A stretch of 64,000 nucleotides of DNA from Chlorobiota bacterium (GTDB lineage: Bacteria; Bacteroidota; Ignavibacteria; OLB7), in the NCBI GenBank assembly GCA_028287785.1, contig JAQBOZ010000007.1, positions 428,994 to 492,993 on the forward strand, read 5' to 3'. Of the stretch, positions 18,495-27,334 are shown one piece after another. The position numbers were made by a program, and so were the translations under genes. Position 1 is the first letter of the stretch; each line of letters begins with the position of its first letter. The notes below the pieces were generated by a model that did no database searches, was not told the origin of the DNA, and saw nothing but the letters and a program-made list of their open reading frames with translations.

Positions 18495-18800
18495 TGCGGA
18501 TCGACGGGGATGTCGGAAATGTCATGGAGATGGTTTCGAATCGAACGCCCCGGAGAAACCTGCGGCGTGATGTTTCGTTGCCGACGATTATTTTCCTCCT
18601 GATTACGGAAATCGAACAACGATCGCTACCCCTCACGACAGCATGCACCCGGTCGCACAGTTCACCATCGCTCTGTCCATGATAATCAGTTCCATCGCTT
18701 TTGCCGGTTGTGAAGGATTTCCGCGCGGTGATCGATGAGGAGTGAATTCTTATTCCGCTGTTGTGCGATAAACCTCCCATGAACCATGATGGAGATTACA

Positions 18801-19220
18801 ATGGATGAGGACTATCCGGCTCTCTTTATGAAATATGATGATCCCGTTCATCTGGAATTTCCCCGCGGTTTCGATCGCGCGGACGCAAACGCGCGCTTCA
18901 ACGAATTTGCAGCCGAACTATCACGCCGCTCGCATGCGGAATATGAGACGGAAACCGGATTGTATATTCAGGATGCGAGCTTCCATAGCCAGATCCATCT
19001 TCCCGATGGCCGTCTGCGGTTCAGCAGTTTCGGAGAGATGATTGCTTTCACTCCCGATCACGAGGTTCCGCCGCCGCTGGTGGATATTATCCGCGATCTT
19101 GCCCGCGAACGCGGTTATCTCCTTGTGCCGACTGAAGTGCTGGAAACTTCTTATGTCAACGTCAAACCCGCGTTCAGTGGAATAGAGAGTTGGTGGATAC
19201 GTTTTTTCGACTGGCTATGA
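18801..19220 (+). CDS. Hypothetical protein
   Basis: A 139-residue soluble protein. The start at 18801 is preferred over two upstream ATGs because ggag lies 6 bp before it. It has a mixed alpha/beta pattern, many aromatic and acidic residues, and a C-terminal WWIRFFDWL segment. No signal peptide. I do not recognise the family. It stands between the phosphotransferase-like gene and a lipase-like gene, all on the plus strand with short spacers. Confidence 0.6.
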   Translation: MDEDYPALFMKYDDPVHLEFPRGFDRADANARFNEFAAELSRRSHAEYETETGLYIQDASFHSQIHLPDGRLRFSSFGEMIAFTPDHEVPPPLVDIIRDLARERGYLLVPTEVLETSYVNVKPAFSGIESWWIRFFDWL

Positions 19221-19272
19221 TTGTAGAGCTGTAGAATCCGTGTTATATAATTAATAATTACCGAGATACACC

Positions 19273-20676
19273 ATGCCGAAACTGATTCTGATCCACGGTT
19301 ATTCCGATCACGGAGAATCCTTCAATACATGGAGAGATGCGCTCGGGAAGGAGGGATATGATCTCAGCGCAATTCATACGTGCAATTATCAGACGCTGAC
19401 CAATGAGGTCACGCTGCGCGATATCGCCGAGGGATTTGACCGCGCGTTGAGCGTGGAGGTGGGGCTGGAGCCGGATGAGGAATTCGATGTCATCGTTCAC
19501 TCCACCGGAATGCTCGTCATCAGAGCCTGGCTTGCAACGTACGCCGGCCGGCGGAGGCGACTGAATCACCTTATCGCGCTTGCGCCGGCAACATTCGGAT
19601 CGCCGCTGGCGCATAAGGGGAGAAGCTGGCTCGGCGCGATTTTCAAGGGAAACAAGGTCCTCGGTCCCGATTTTCTGGAGGCCGGTGATTGCATTCTGGA
19701 TGGGCTGGAGCTCGGCGGAAAATTCACATGGGATCTGGCTCACATCGATCTCCTCGGCGAAAAGCAGTGCTACGGCCCCAATGCCGACACGCCGTATGTT
19801 TTCATTTTCTGCGGCCTCAGCCCCTATGGCGGGCTGGCGCGGTTTGTAAGCGATCCGGGAACGGACGGCACCGTCCGCTGGGCCGGCTGCCCGTTGAACA
19901 CGCGGAAAATCGTGGTGGATCTGACGAAACGGCGCGCCGACCGGAAGGATGATATCGATATGCCGGGCCGCATCTGGGCAACGCCCTGGTCGAATATCGA
20001 TATCCCGCTCGTGCCGGTCAAAGACCGTGATCACGGCTCCATTCTGACCGATCCGCCGTCGGAACTTGTCAGCATGGTTCGCAGCGCGCTCGCCGTATCG
20101 ACAAGGGATGAATGGGCTGCGTGGCACTCCATGGATATCGTGCGGCACGCGGTGAATAATCTCACGCCGGGAGGCGAGGTGGGTCAGTGGCAGCAGTTCG
20201 TGGTGCGCGCAACCGATGAACGCGGCGACCCGATCACCGATTATTATCTGGAGATCGGCTATCTGGAGAACGACGAATTCGAGAAGATCGATGCGTTTGA
20301 CGCGGATGTCCACACCTATTCCGGTGATAAAAGTTTCCGCTGCTTCCATATGAACCTGAACGGATTCAACAAGGACGATCATCGCGATCGCTGGCTGCGC
20401 GTGGTCGCCTCCTCCGGAACGAAGCTGGTGGGATATTATGGTGAAGGGAGCGACAAGCTGACAACCAGGGGGGTGGTAAATCCCGATGGAACGTGGGACG
20501 CGCAGATCAAGCTGCCATCCGGAATCCCCGTGCGTGGCGATGGAGAGCTTACCATCGACCCGTTCTATCCATTTACCACCACGCTCGTGGAACTCCGTCT
20601 TGACCGCGAACCGCTGCCGCTCACCGGAAAAAATCTCGTTGTGAATTTTCTGAGCTACGAGCAGGGCGAAGGATGA
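19273..20676 (+). CDS. Alpha/beta-hydrolase (lipase-like) with extra C-terminal domain
   Basis: A 467-residue cytoplasmic-looking hydrolase with no signal peptide. The N-terminus LILIHGYSDHG gives the oxyanion-hole HGY at 8-10. The nucleophile elbow is H-S77-T-G, a variant of GxSxG that some plant and fungal lipases share. The catalytic Asp is likely in the 200-240 region and the His may be in the DHGSILTDPPSE stretch at about 255. Residues about 290-467 form a second beta-rich domain (VVRATDERGDPITDYYLEIGY) of unknown role. Acyl substrate unknown. Function is inferred from the fold and elbow only. Confidence 0.75.
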   Translation: MPKLILIHGYSDHGESFNTWRDALGKEGYDLSAIHTCNYQTLTNEVTLRDIAEGFDRALSVEVGLEPDEEFDVIVHSTGMLVIRAWLATYAGRRRRLNHLIALAPATFGSPLAHKGRSWLGAIFKGNKVLGPDFLEAGDCILDGLELGGKFTWDLAHIDLLGEKQCYGPNADTPYVFIFCGLSPYGGLARFVSDPGTDGTVRWAGCPLNTRKIVVDLTKRRADRKDDIDMPGRIWATPWSNIDIPLVPVKDRDHGSILTDPPSELVSMVRSALAVSTRDEWAAWHSMDIVRHAVNNLTPGGEVGQWQQFVVRATDERGDPITDYYLEIGYLENDEFEKIDAFDADVHTYSGDKSFRCFHMNLNGFNKDDHRDRWLRVVASSGTKLVGYYGEGSDKLTTRGVVNPDGTWDAQIKLPSGIPVRGDGELTIDPFYPFTTTLVELRLDREPLPLTGKNLVVNFLSYEQGEG

Positions 20677-20760
20677 TGGCTCGATGTTTCTTGTCTATCG
20701 CAATGCATGACCTGCCAATCGTATATTCCGGTTCAATAAATGAACGCACAGTAATCTCCC

Positions 20761-21201
20761 ATGAATATTCGCTTTCATGATCCAGCCGATGCTGACGAAT
20801 GGCTCCGTCTGCGTTGCGCGCTCTGGCCGGAGTCATCACCTGAAACACACCGCGCCGAAATGAATGCATGGCTTGCGCTTCCCGATGCAATCGTGCTGGT
20901 TGCCGCGCGCCCGGATGGTGGCCGGCTTGCGGGATTTGCGGAGGTGGGAACCCGCTCGGTGGTCGACGGCTGTGACACAAGCCCTGTCGCCTATCTCGAA
21001 GGCTGGTACGTGGATGCCGACGCGCGACGGCGGGGTGTGGGAGCCGCACTGGTTCACGCCGCCGAGGATTGGGCTCGGGAGAAGGGGTTTCGGGAGTTTG
21101 CTTCCGATGTGGAGCTGGAAAATGTTCTGTCGCAGCAGGCGCACGTTGCGCTTGGGTTTACGGAGACGGGCCGGTCGGTGCTGTATATGAAAACGTTATA
21201 A
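20761..21201 (+). CDS. AAC(6')-like aminoglycoside N-acetyltransferase (GNAT)
   Basis: A 146-residue GNAT protein. The tract SPVAYLEGWYVDADARRR, the Q/RxxGxG/A-type acetyl-CoA loop RRRGVGAAL, EDWAREKGFREFASD and ALGFTETGRSVLYMK all match the AAC(6')-I group that acetylates the 6' amino group of kanamycin, tobramycin and amikacin. The N-terminal RLRCALWPESSPETH is also typical of that group. Length fits (about 145-150). It follows the lipase-like gene by 85 bp on the same strand. Whether it confers resistance depends on expression and true substrate. It has not been matched to a named allele. Confidence 0.88.
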   Translation: MNIRFHDPADADEWLRLRCALWPESSPETHRAEMNAWLALPDAIVLVAARPDGGRLAGFAEVGTRSVVDGCDTSPVAYLEGWYVDADARRRGVGAALVHAAEDWAREKGFREFASDVELENVLSQQAHVALGFTETGRSVLYMKTL

Positions 21202-21247
21202 CAACTCACCCATGTGAATTGTAATCTCAACATTTCGTTGAATCATT

Positions 21248-21628
21248 ATGGTGCTGATCTGGAAAATATGGGTGAATGCCGGGACACCGAAGAAAGCATT
21301 GAAGCTGTGCGATGCCATTCTCCAGCGCATGGACGCGGTTGTCCTGGAAAAAATGATCGAGCCCTATCCGAAAATCAACGGCTTTATGATAATGTTTTCG
21401 GTTCGCATTGAAAGCGGAACATGGAACGATGCGGTTGTCGAGGCGATCGATCTTGGGCAACGGGTTGGACATGGGTGGTTGCTTGGGGGATTTGTTTACG
21501 AGAATGCAAATGGCTGGTGCAATCGTCCATCGGTTTCCGGCGTGGTCTGCATGGAGTGGAATCTATCGAAGCAATCCGGTGGCGCCACTATTCTAACCGA
21601 CGCATATGACCATGCGGTGGCGGGGTAA
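21248..21628 (+). CDS. Conserved-looking hypothetical protein
   Basis: A 126-residue soluble protein with no signal peptide. The N-terminus KIWVNAGTPKKALKLCDAI is helical, followed by a beta-rich section around FMIMFSVRIESGTWNDAVVEAI and GHGWLLGGFVYENANGW. The mixture of Trp/Gly and a compact size resembles immunity-type proteins, but no specific family was recognised. It starts 47 bp after the acetyltransferase gene, on the same strand. The start has only a weak Shine-Dalgarno sequence. Confidence 0.55.
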   Translation: MVLIWKIWVNAGTPKKALKLCDAILQRMDAVVLEKMIEPYPKINGFMIMFSVRIESGTWNDAVVEAIDLGQRVGHGWLLGGFVYENANGWCNRPSVSGVVCMEWNLSKQSGGATILTDAYDHAVAG

Positions 21629-21678
21629 GATGATGCCGGATGAATTACAAATCAACAGGCGACAGCCGTTGTGGATAG

Positions 21679-22725
21679 CGCTTTCCGCTTCCCTACACGG
21701 ATTTCTGGATGGTGCCGCAGTGGCGGACGGTGGAGATCCTTCGCGACAGGCTCACGGAGCTTGGCGGTCGTGTGGAGCTTGGAACCGGCCTGACGAATCT
21801 CGCGCCGGATAACGACGGTGTTGTCGCAACGCTTTCCAATCCCGATGGGACCGAACAGGTGCGGGCCGGGTACGTTGTCGGCGCGGACGGTGGGCGGAGT
21901 TTCGTTCGTAAATCGCTCGGCGTGAATTTTCTCGGGGAGTCGATGGATTCCGATCGATCGATCATCGCCGATGTTCAGGCGGAAGGGCCGGACCGCGAGC
22001 ACCGGCATATGTGGCTGAACCCGGCGGCCCCGGCAAATCGCGTGGCTCTCTGCCCGCTCCCCGCAACCCGGGTTTTTCAATATGTGGCGCCCATCACCAC
22101 CGAGGACACTCCCGAGTTGACCCTGGCATCACTTCAAAGAATCTTCGATGAGCGATCGGGAACCACCGGCGTGCGGCTCAGCGAATTAAGCTGGGCGACG
22201 ATCTATCGCGCCAATATCCGCATGGCGGACACGTTTCGGGTCGGCCGCGTTTTTCTTGCCGGCGATGCCGCGCACATGCATTCGCCGGCGGGCGGTCAGG
22301 GATTGAATACGGGAATTCAGGATGCCTGTAATCTTGGATCGTGGGAACGGCGGGCAATGCCGGGGAATCTCCTCGCGGGAGATCGCGCGCCTGATGCTTT
22401 CTGCCATCGACGAGGAAAACCTGTTCGGCTCTTCGATGTTTTTCGTGGCCCGCATTTCACGCTTCCTGCATTCGGAGAAAAAAGCGCCGCGCTGGTTGCA
22501 GGCATCAGCGAAAAGCATGGGGAAAGTGCGCGCGCCTTTATCGTCGATGATTCCGAAACGGCGGGAGGTGACAATGCATTATTCGATATCACCGGGGATA
22601 TCCGTGAGGGTTACGGGATTCATGGAGATGCGATTGTGCTGATCCGTCCCGATGGCTATATCGGATATTTCTCTGATGAAGATAACAGCGGCGTGAACGA
22701 TTATCTGAAGATGGTTCTGCCGTGA
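21679..22725 (+). pseudogene. Decayed FAD-dependent aromatic-ring monooxygenase
   Basis: The frame opens after a TAG at 21676 with FPLPYTDFWMVPQWRTVEILRD and continues with the second FAD signature YVVGADGGRSFVRKSLG, then GDAAHMHSPAGGQGLNTGIQDA, all typical of PHBH/TetX/Rox-type flavin hydroxylases. The N-terminal Rossmann GxGxxG region of about 100 residues is missing. After NTGIQDACNLG the frame jumps to AGDRAPDA, so about 100-130 residues of the central/C-terminal region are also missing. The end is the usual thioredoxin-like C-terminal fold (IVLIRPDGYIGY). A start at GTG/ATG 21709 exists but could not give a working FAD site. Confidence 0.78.
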
Positions 22726-22749
22726 TCATCCATGGTAATTGATGTTTCC

Positions 22750-25311
22750 CTACGTCCCGGAAAGCGATGCGTCGTCGATGGCTTTCCTGACTCTGGCCGG
22801 CACGAATGCAAAGGGCTGGAAGCTCGCCAGAATATCCGTCTCCGTTGCGGTCTTCAACTTCTCCCTGGCGATTTCCTTGCTCGATTCGATATAGGATTTC
22901 ATCCCCTTGGAGATCTTACCGGCGGCGTTGGGAAGCCCCATGTTGATGCTCTGATCGATGATGACCGCACGCGATTTTTCGCTGCTCAGATAGTCGGAAA
23001 TGCTTTCGCCGGTCAACGCGAGCGGGGTCAGTGCTCCCTTGTCGGCCGCCGGCATATCCGCGTAATCCTTCGTCTGTGCAAAATCATCGGCCGCCTTGCC
23101 GACCAGCAGCACCTCTTTTTTATCGATCGTGTATTTGAGGAATGATGTCGCCGTATCGTCCGAAAATTTCAGGCTGCGGCTGGGGATCACATAATTATTC
23201 ACCGCGGTTTTTACCTGGGCCTTCTGCACATCCTTGTCATTGCCGGCGGCGAGGAATGTTCCGGCCAGCTTCGGCGTGTTGCGGATATATTGTTCGGCTG
23301 CCTGACCGCGCATGACGGTGCCGGCAACGGGATCGATCGCGACCACTGTCGCGGACGTGATGCTTCCCCCGCTCACCACATATTCCACATCGATCCCGTA
23401 TTTTCCGAATTTATCGCTGAACACCGTCGGGGAATCCATCTTGAGGTTCCCCATCATGATGGGGAATGTTCCGCCGCCCGAACCGCCGGCGAACTGGACG
23501 AATCCAAAGGAAACCACGGCGCGATCGTAGGTGTTGAGCGCGTTGAATTTCCCCTCATTCTGCGAGACGAACAGAAGCGCCCGCGCCTCCAGATCGGTGA
23601 TGCCGTAGGCTTTGAATTCATCAACGGTGAAGCCCGCGGTTGCCGCCGTCCCCGCCGTCCCGATTCCCGCCGCATCGGTGGTGTACGGCGTCTTCTCGAA
23701 ATTATCCTCGGTCATGGACTGGTTTTTCCCCGCCGCGTCGTTGAAACTGTAGGTGACTTTCTGATAATGTGAAAGGATGAACTCCGACATATCTCCTTCC
23801 GCGACAATCCCCGCCTCCCATTTCAACCCGCTTAAATCCTGCCCGGCGAACGTTCTGGTTTTCCAGTATGTGTGTGTGAACTGACCGTTCGTCTGAAAAT
23901 CCTTGATCGCCTTGACGGTTTCCGGGATATGTGCCTTATCGATATTCGTTTTTCCATCCTTGTAGCTCTCAGGATTATTGCTTCGTATCGTCGCCGGGGT
24001 TTCAAGCGTCATCTTCGCGGCGGAGAGTTTGCCCATTCCCGCGAGACGCTGCTGCACGGCGATCAGATCAGCCTCCTGATTTCCGTCGGAGACATCCCCC
24101 ACTTTTCCCGCCAGCGTAAGCTCTCCGGCCACCACGGTGGTAGCCGAGAGCCCGGCGCGACTGGCAGTGATGGCGGCAAGCTCCGTCGCCGTCGGTTTTG
24201 CAATCTGCGCGTTCATCAGCGCCAGCGAACTTCCACCGGGAGAAATCTGTCCGGTGGGCCTGTTATATCTGCTGCTGCCGATCTGATACTGTACAACCCT
24301 CTCGTATTCCCTGATCGCGTCGATCGTTTTCGGGATGCTGGCAGCCGTGACCACGTCGGTATCTTTCAGATCCTTCAGGAGCGTATCACCTTCCGTGGTT
24401 TTGTCGGCGGTCGCAAGAAATCCCATCTCCAGAAGCCTTCCCTGAATCGCTTTCAGATCGCTTACAACGTTGGGCCCCTTGGCGCCGACCCCTTTTGAGA
24501 GCGTGATTGTCGTGGGCGTGGCTGCCGTCGCCGCGGTGGTGGTCGTCGCGGTCTGAGGATCGCCATCATCCTTCTGCAACACCGGCGACACGGTTTGCGC
24601 GGGATTTTCATGCTGCGCCGATCCCGTGCTGCCGGAGCGCTGCTGCACAACGTGCGTAAGCTCGTGCGCCAGAAGTTTCCGCCCGCCTCCGGTCTGCGGC
24701 GCATATTCTCCGTTGCCGAAGACAATCGAGCCGGCCACCGTAAACGCGCGGGCGTTCACGGCCGACGCGGCATCGGCGGCGCCCGCGTCGGTATGCACAC
24801 GCACCCCGCTGAAGTCGTGGCCGAACCGGGATTCCATGAATTTTCGCGTGGATGAATCCAGCGGCTGGCTGGATGAGCGCAACGCATCGTGAACCGCCGG
24901 CGGAGCGGTCCTCTCTCCGAAATCGTGCGCGGCGACGCGTTTCGTCCGAAGCATTTCGTCACCGGCTGAATCGTTCTCGCGCGTGGCATCTTCATCGGCT
25001 GAATCGGGGTTGGGCGATGCCACGGATGCGGATGCGCTGGTCACCTGTTCGGCCACACGGTCCGCCTCCTGTTCGTAGATATCCCCCGGAGCATTGATCG
25101 AAAGCTTTGCCTGAAGTGGTATCCGTTGCGTGGAGTGCGCGGATATCCCGCTGAAATCATGAGCGAAGCGATGCTCCGCGTCGGCATCCGCCGTCTCTAC
25201 ATTCGACAGAACTCCCGCATCCGAGCGCCCGGTGGAGATTGTGGGGAACCGGGTCGGGAAATACGCCGTTTCCCGCTCCGGCTGAACCGGCTTCCGCGAA
25301 TGTTCTCTCAT
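22750..25311 (-). CDS. eCIS-core (DUF4157) protein with PG-binding-like repeats and lysozyme-like tail
   Basis: An 853-residue soluble protein, start chosen at 25311 because the only upstream start is a TTG without a ribosome binding site. Counting from the TTG-start frame (16 residues longer), the N-terminal segment carries LQAKLSINAPGDIYEQEADRVAEQV and, at about 172-240, the eCIS-core domain with HELTH (232-236), a zincin-like signature. DUF4157 proteins associate with extracellular contractile injection systems or polymorphic toxins. The middle holds two similar units (around IQGRLLEMGFL and VQQRLAGMGKL) like peptidoglycan-binding repeats. The C-terminal ~320 residues include ARALLFVSQNEGKFNALN and SFGFVQFAGG, suggestive of a lysozyme-type domain. 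No sheath, baseplate or ATPase gene is in the window. Confidence 0.75.
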   Translation of the reverse strand: MREHSRKPVQPERETAYFPTRFPTISTGRSDAGVLSNVETADADAEHRFAHDFSGISAHSTQRIPLQAKLSINAPGDIYEQEADRVAEQVTSASASVASPNPDSADEDATRENDSAGDEMLRTKRVAAHDFGERTAPPAVHDALRSSSQPLDSSTRKFMESRFGHDFSGVRVHTDAGAADAASAVNARAFTVAGSIVFGNGEYAPQTGGGRKLLAHELTHVVQQRSGSTGSAQHENPAQTVSPVLQKDDGDPQTATTTTAATAATPTTITLSKGVGAKGPNVVSDLKAIQGRLLEMGFLATADKTTEGDTLLKDLKDTDVVTAASIPKTIDAIREYERVVQYQIGSSRYNRPTGQISPGGSSLALMNAQIAKPTATELAAITASRAGLSATTVVAGELTLAGKVGDVSDGNQEADLIAVQQRLAGMGKLSAAKMTLETPATIRSNNPESYKDGKTNIDKAHIPETVKAIKDFQTNGQFTHTYWKTRTFAGQDLSGLKWEAGIVAEGDMSEFILSHYQKVTYSFNDAAGKNQSMTEDNFEKTPYTTDAAGIGTAGTAATAGFTVDEFKAYGITDLEARALLFVSQNEGKFNALNTYDRAVVSFGFVQFAGGSGGGTFPIMMGNLKMDSPTVFSDKFGKYGIDVEYVVSGGSITSATVVAIDPVAGTVMRGQAAEQYIRNTPKLAGTFLAAGNDKDVQKAQVKTAVNNYVIPSRSLKFSDDTATSFLKYTIDKKEVLLVGKAADDFAQTKDYADMPAADKGALTPLALTGESISDYLSSEKSRAVIIDQSINMGLPNAAGKISKGMKSYIESSKEIAREKLKTATETDILASFQPFAFVPARVRKAIDDASLSGT

Positions 25312-25652
25312 GGGCTCTTCAACCTCGGAAGATGCGTGATGAACCGCACCAAAATTCAATTGCGGTCTGCCAATGGTCTGGTGCTGTGATCCACGGTGAT
25401 TTCGGAATATGATGCGCGATCAAGATAGACCGGCGGATGATTCCAACCAAACATCAGATCCTGAAAACAGTCGCTATCGTTTCCCGAACCCGGATCGTCC
25501 GAATTACATACTTTGGGAACAGCGGGACACCAGCGTATCGGACCGTTGAACGGTATGAATATCGGAAGTGATTCAACGGACCTGTATGCTTCATGCTGGT
25601 GCCACCGGTTCGCGCACGAGCCGGTCACGGAACAATTCATATTCGAATAATT
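25312..25652. other. Divergent spacer with no recognised gene
   Basis: About 340 bp between the start of the eCIS-core gene (minus) and the DUF3224 gene (plus). A minus-strand frame of 94 codons exists but has no ribosome binding site and no recognisable pattern. Promoters for both genes should lie here. Confidence 0.4.
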
Positions 25653-26057
25653 ATGGCAACTCAGGCGAGCGGGACATTTGAAGTAACGCTGGTTCCACAG
25701 AAATCGGGGAATGAGGCGGACGATGCGATTGTGGGAAGATTATCGATCGATAAACAGTTTCACGGCGATCTGGAAGGGAACAGTCGTGGGCAGATGCTGG
25801 CGGCCGGAACCGAGGTAAAAGGATCGGCCGGATATGTGGCAATCGAGCGGTTCACGGGAACGCTTCACGGTCGCGATGGCACATTCATGCTCCAGCATAA
25901 TGGCATCATGAAGCGTGGCGATGGGGAGCTTGCCATCGCCGTCGTGCCCGATTCCGGCACGGGCGGGCTTGCCGGAATTGCCGGAACGATGGGAATCGAA
26001 ATTGCCGATGGAAAACATTTCTACAGATTCGATTATACGCTTCCCGAACAGTCATAG
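25653..26057 (+). CDS. DUF3224 family protein
   Basis: A 134-residue single-domain beta-barrel-like protein of the DUF3224 family. Typical features are VGRLSIDKQFHGDLEG near the start, GSAGYVAIERFTGTLHGRDGTF in the centre and a C-terminal VVPDSGTGGLAGIAGTM stretch followed by HFYRFDYTLP. The start at 25653 (MATQASG) matches the family's N-terminus, whereas the upstream extension does not. Function is unknown for the family. It is usually a free-standing gene, as here. A strong hairpin follows 35 bp downstream. Confidence 0.85.
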   Translation: MATQASGTFEVTLVPQKSGNEADDAIVGRLSIDKQFHGDLEGNSRGQMLAAGTEVKGSAGYVAIERFTGTLHGRDGTFMLQHNGIMKRGDGELAIAVVPDSGTGGLAGIAGTMGIEIADGKHFYRFDYTLPEQS

Positions 26058-26092
26058 CGGAAAGCCGCCGCCGGTGATGTTCCATATGGCGC

Positions 26093-26119
26093 AGGCGCGG
26101 GTTGAGAACCCGCGCCTGG
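26093..26119. terminator. Hairpin between convergent genes
   Basis: Perfect 12-bp inverted repeat caggcgcgggtt / aacccgcgcctg with a 3-base loop between the DUF3224 gene and the convergent VapA-like gene. No T tract follows on either strand. Confidence 0.55.
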
Positions 26120-26194
26120 CCGTAATTCAGTTGCATGGAATTCATCAACCGCCGTGGCAATCGAGATCCGCATGCATCACATGGAAGCCGGATC

Positions 26195-26629
26195 TCACGA
26201 CCACTTCCCCGATCCTCCGCCTACTCCGAGGACGGTGGATACAGCGCCGGCCTGGAAATGCCCGAGAAGGTTGCTGTTCTTATCGAAGAAAAGAATGCTG
26301 AGATAAACGGGCGTTCCCTGGAATTCGAAGGAAACCGTGTTGTTGTACAGCCTGTTGATATCGTCGGTGTAGACATCACCGAACAAGGCTCCCCCCCCAG
26401 GGCTCGATATACCGCCGGCATTACCGTCGAACGTCTTCCCGCCCTTCACGGAAACCTGAAACTTCAGATAAAAGATAAGGCTGGCGACGCTGCCGGTAGC
26501 TGGATAGGATTGCGTGATGCTTTTCAATGAAGCCACCGAGCTATCGATAAGCCCCTGATCCAGCTTTCCCTTCATGCTGGTTGCAAAATCGTTGGCGATT
26601 GTTTCCACGCTGACAGTAGTCTCTTCCAT
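26195..26629 (-). CDS. VapA-like (R_equi_Vir) beta-barrel protein
   Basis: A 144-residue protein. Residues about 60-144 (FQVSVKGGKTFDGNAGGIS, SPGGGALFGDVYTDDI, DTVSFEF-type LYNNTVSFEFQ, LSILFFDKNSNLLGHFQA, GAVSTVLGVGGGSGKWS) follow the virulence-associated protein fold of Rhodococcus equi VapA/VapB. VapA neutralises phagolysosomes of macrophages. The start at 26629 has gagagga 4 bp upstream. Unlike Rhodococcus VapA, there is no signal peptide, so export would need another route. Upstream in-frame codons add no signal. Recognition is from memory of the family and needs a profile search. Confidence 0.7.
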   Translation of the reverse strand: MEETTVSVETIANDFATSMKGKLDQGLIDSSVASLKSITQSYPATGSVASLIFYLKFQVSVKGGKTFDGNAGGISSPGGGALFGDVYTDDINRLYNNTVSFEFQGTPVYLSILFFDKNSNLLGHFQAGAVSTVLGVGGGSGKWS

Positions 26630-26789
26630 GATTCCTCTCCCGTCATTGAAATTGAAAGGCTGCTTTGTGGCCATGCTCCTGTTGTTGCAGCCATTGAACA
26701 CCGGAGCATGTGGCTTTGTTATCAGAGTTCGCGTGTCATCCAGCAAGTCTGACCACAAGTGCAAGGTAGTGGGTGCCGATTTCGGGTGA

Positions 26790-27020
26790 GTACTCAATTA
26801 CTACTCAGATGGATTCGACGATCTGCATCCCGGCACCTATTCCATCACGGTGGATACCGGCACGCTTCCTCTGGGTGCCGGCGTGGTCTGCGACAGCGAT
26901 GGAGCCGGCACGCCGAACAGCGTGCAGGAAAAGCTTACAATGTGCTCACGTTCGGGAACGTGCATCTTCGGATACCGGCTGCTTGGAAACAATCATCTGC
27001 TTGGCGCTCTGTCGCGTTGA
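26790..27020 (+). pseudogene. SdrD_B/Cna_B-like surface protein fragment
   Basis: A 76-codon frame, opening after a TGA at 26787, contains LNYYSDGFDDLHPGTYSITV, then DTGTLPLGAG and CDSDGAGTPNSVQ, and ends FGYRLLG. This is the ending of an SdrD_B-like Ig repeat (typically LPPGTYTVTVD, DLDGTATPD, NFGYR). There is no start codon or signal peptide, and the repeat is incomplete. It is likely a remnant of a large secreted adhesin-type protein. It lies 160 bp from the VapA-like gene on the opposite strand. Confidence 0.55.
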
Positions 27021-27334
27021 TCGATCCACGGAGGGGATTTTCTCCGGTGGATTGTGCGTTATATATGTGTGAATGCGATGGGCCTCGTCATTCCGGTGTA
27101 TTGCCGGTTCGGCGAGGCCCTGTGCGTACAGGCATGCGGTCGCCTTGTTCGAGCGGCGGCATCCGGTTTGCAATCCGTTCAATTACTTCAGTCTGTTTGG
27201 CCGCTGGAAGCGAATCCATGATATTGGTATCGCGGAGGATGGCGATGATGCCGGGAGTGATGAAACATTTTCATGGCGGTGCCGATATCGTCCGGCGGCG
27301 ATTTCGCCGGATATACATCAATTATTTTTTTGCG
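27021..27334. other. Spacer with a stem-loop, no gene
   Basis: About 310 bp after the SdrD-like fragment. A hairpin at 27080-27120 pairs gggcctcg with cgaggccc and encloses a small ccgg/ccgg stem, resembling a terminator without a T tract. No coding frame with a ribosome binding site was found. Confidence 0.4.
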
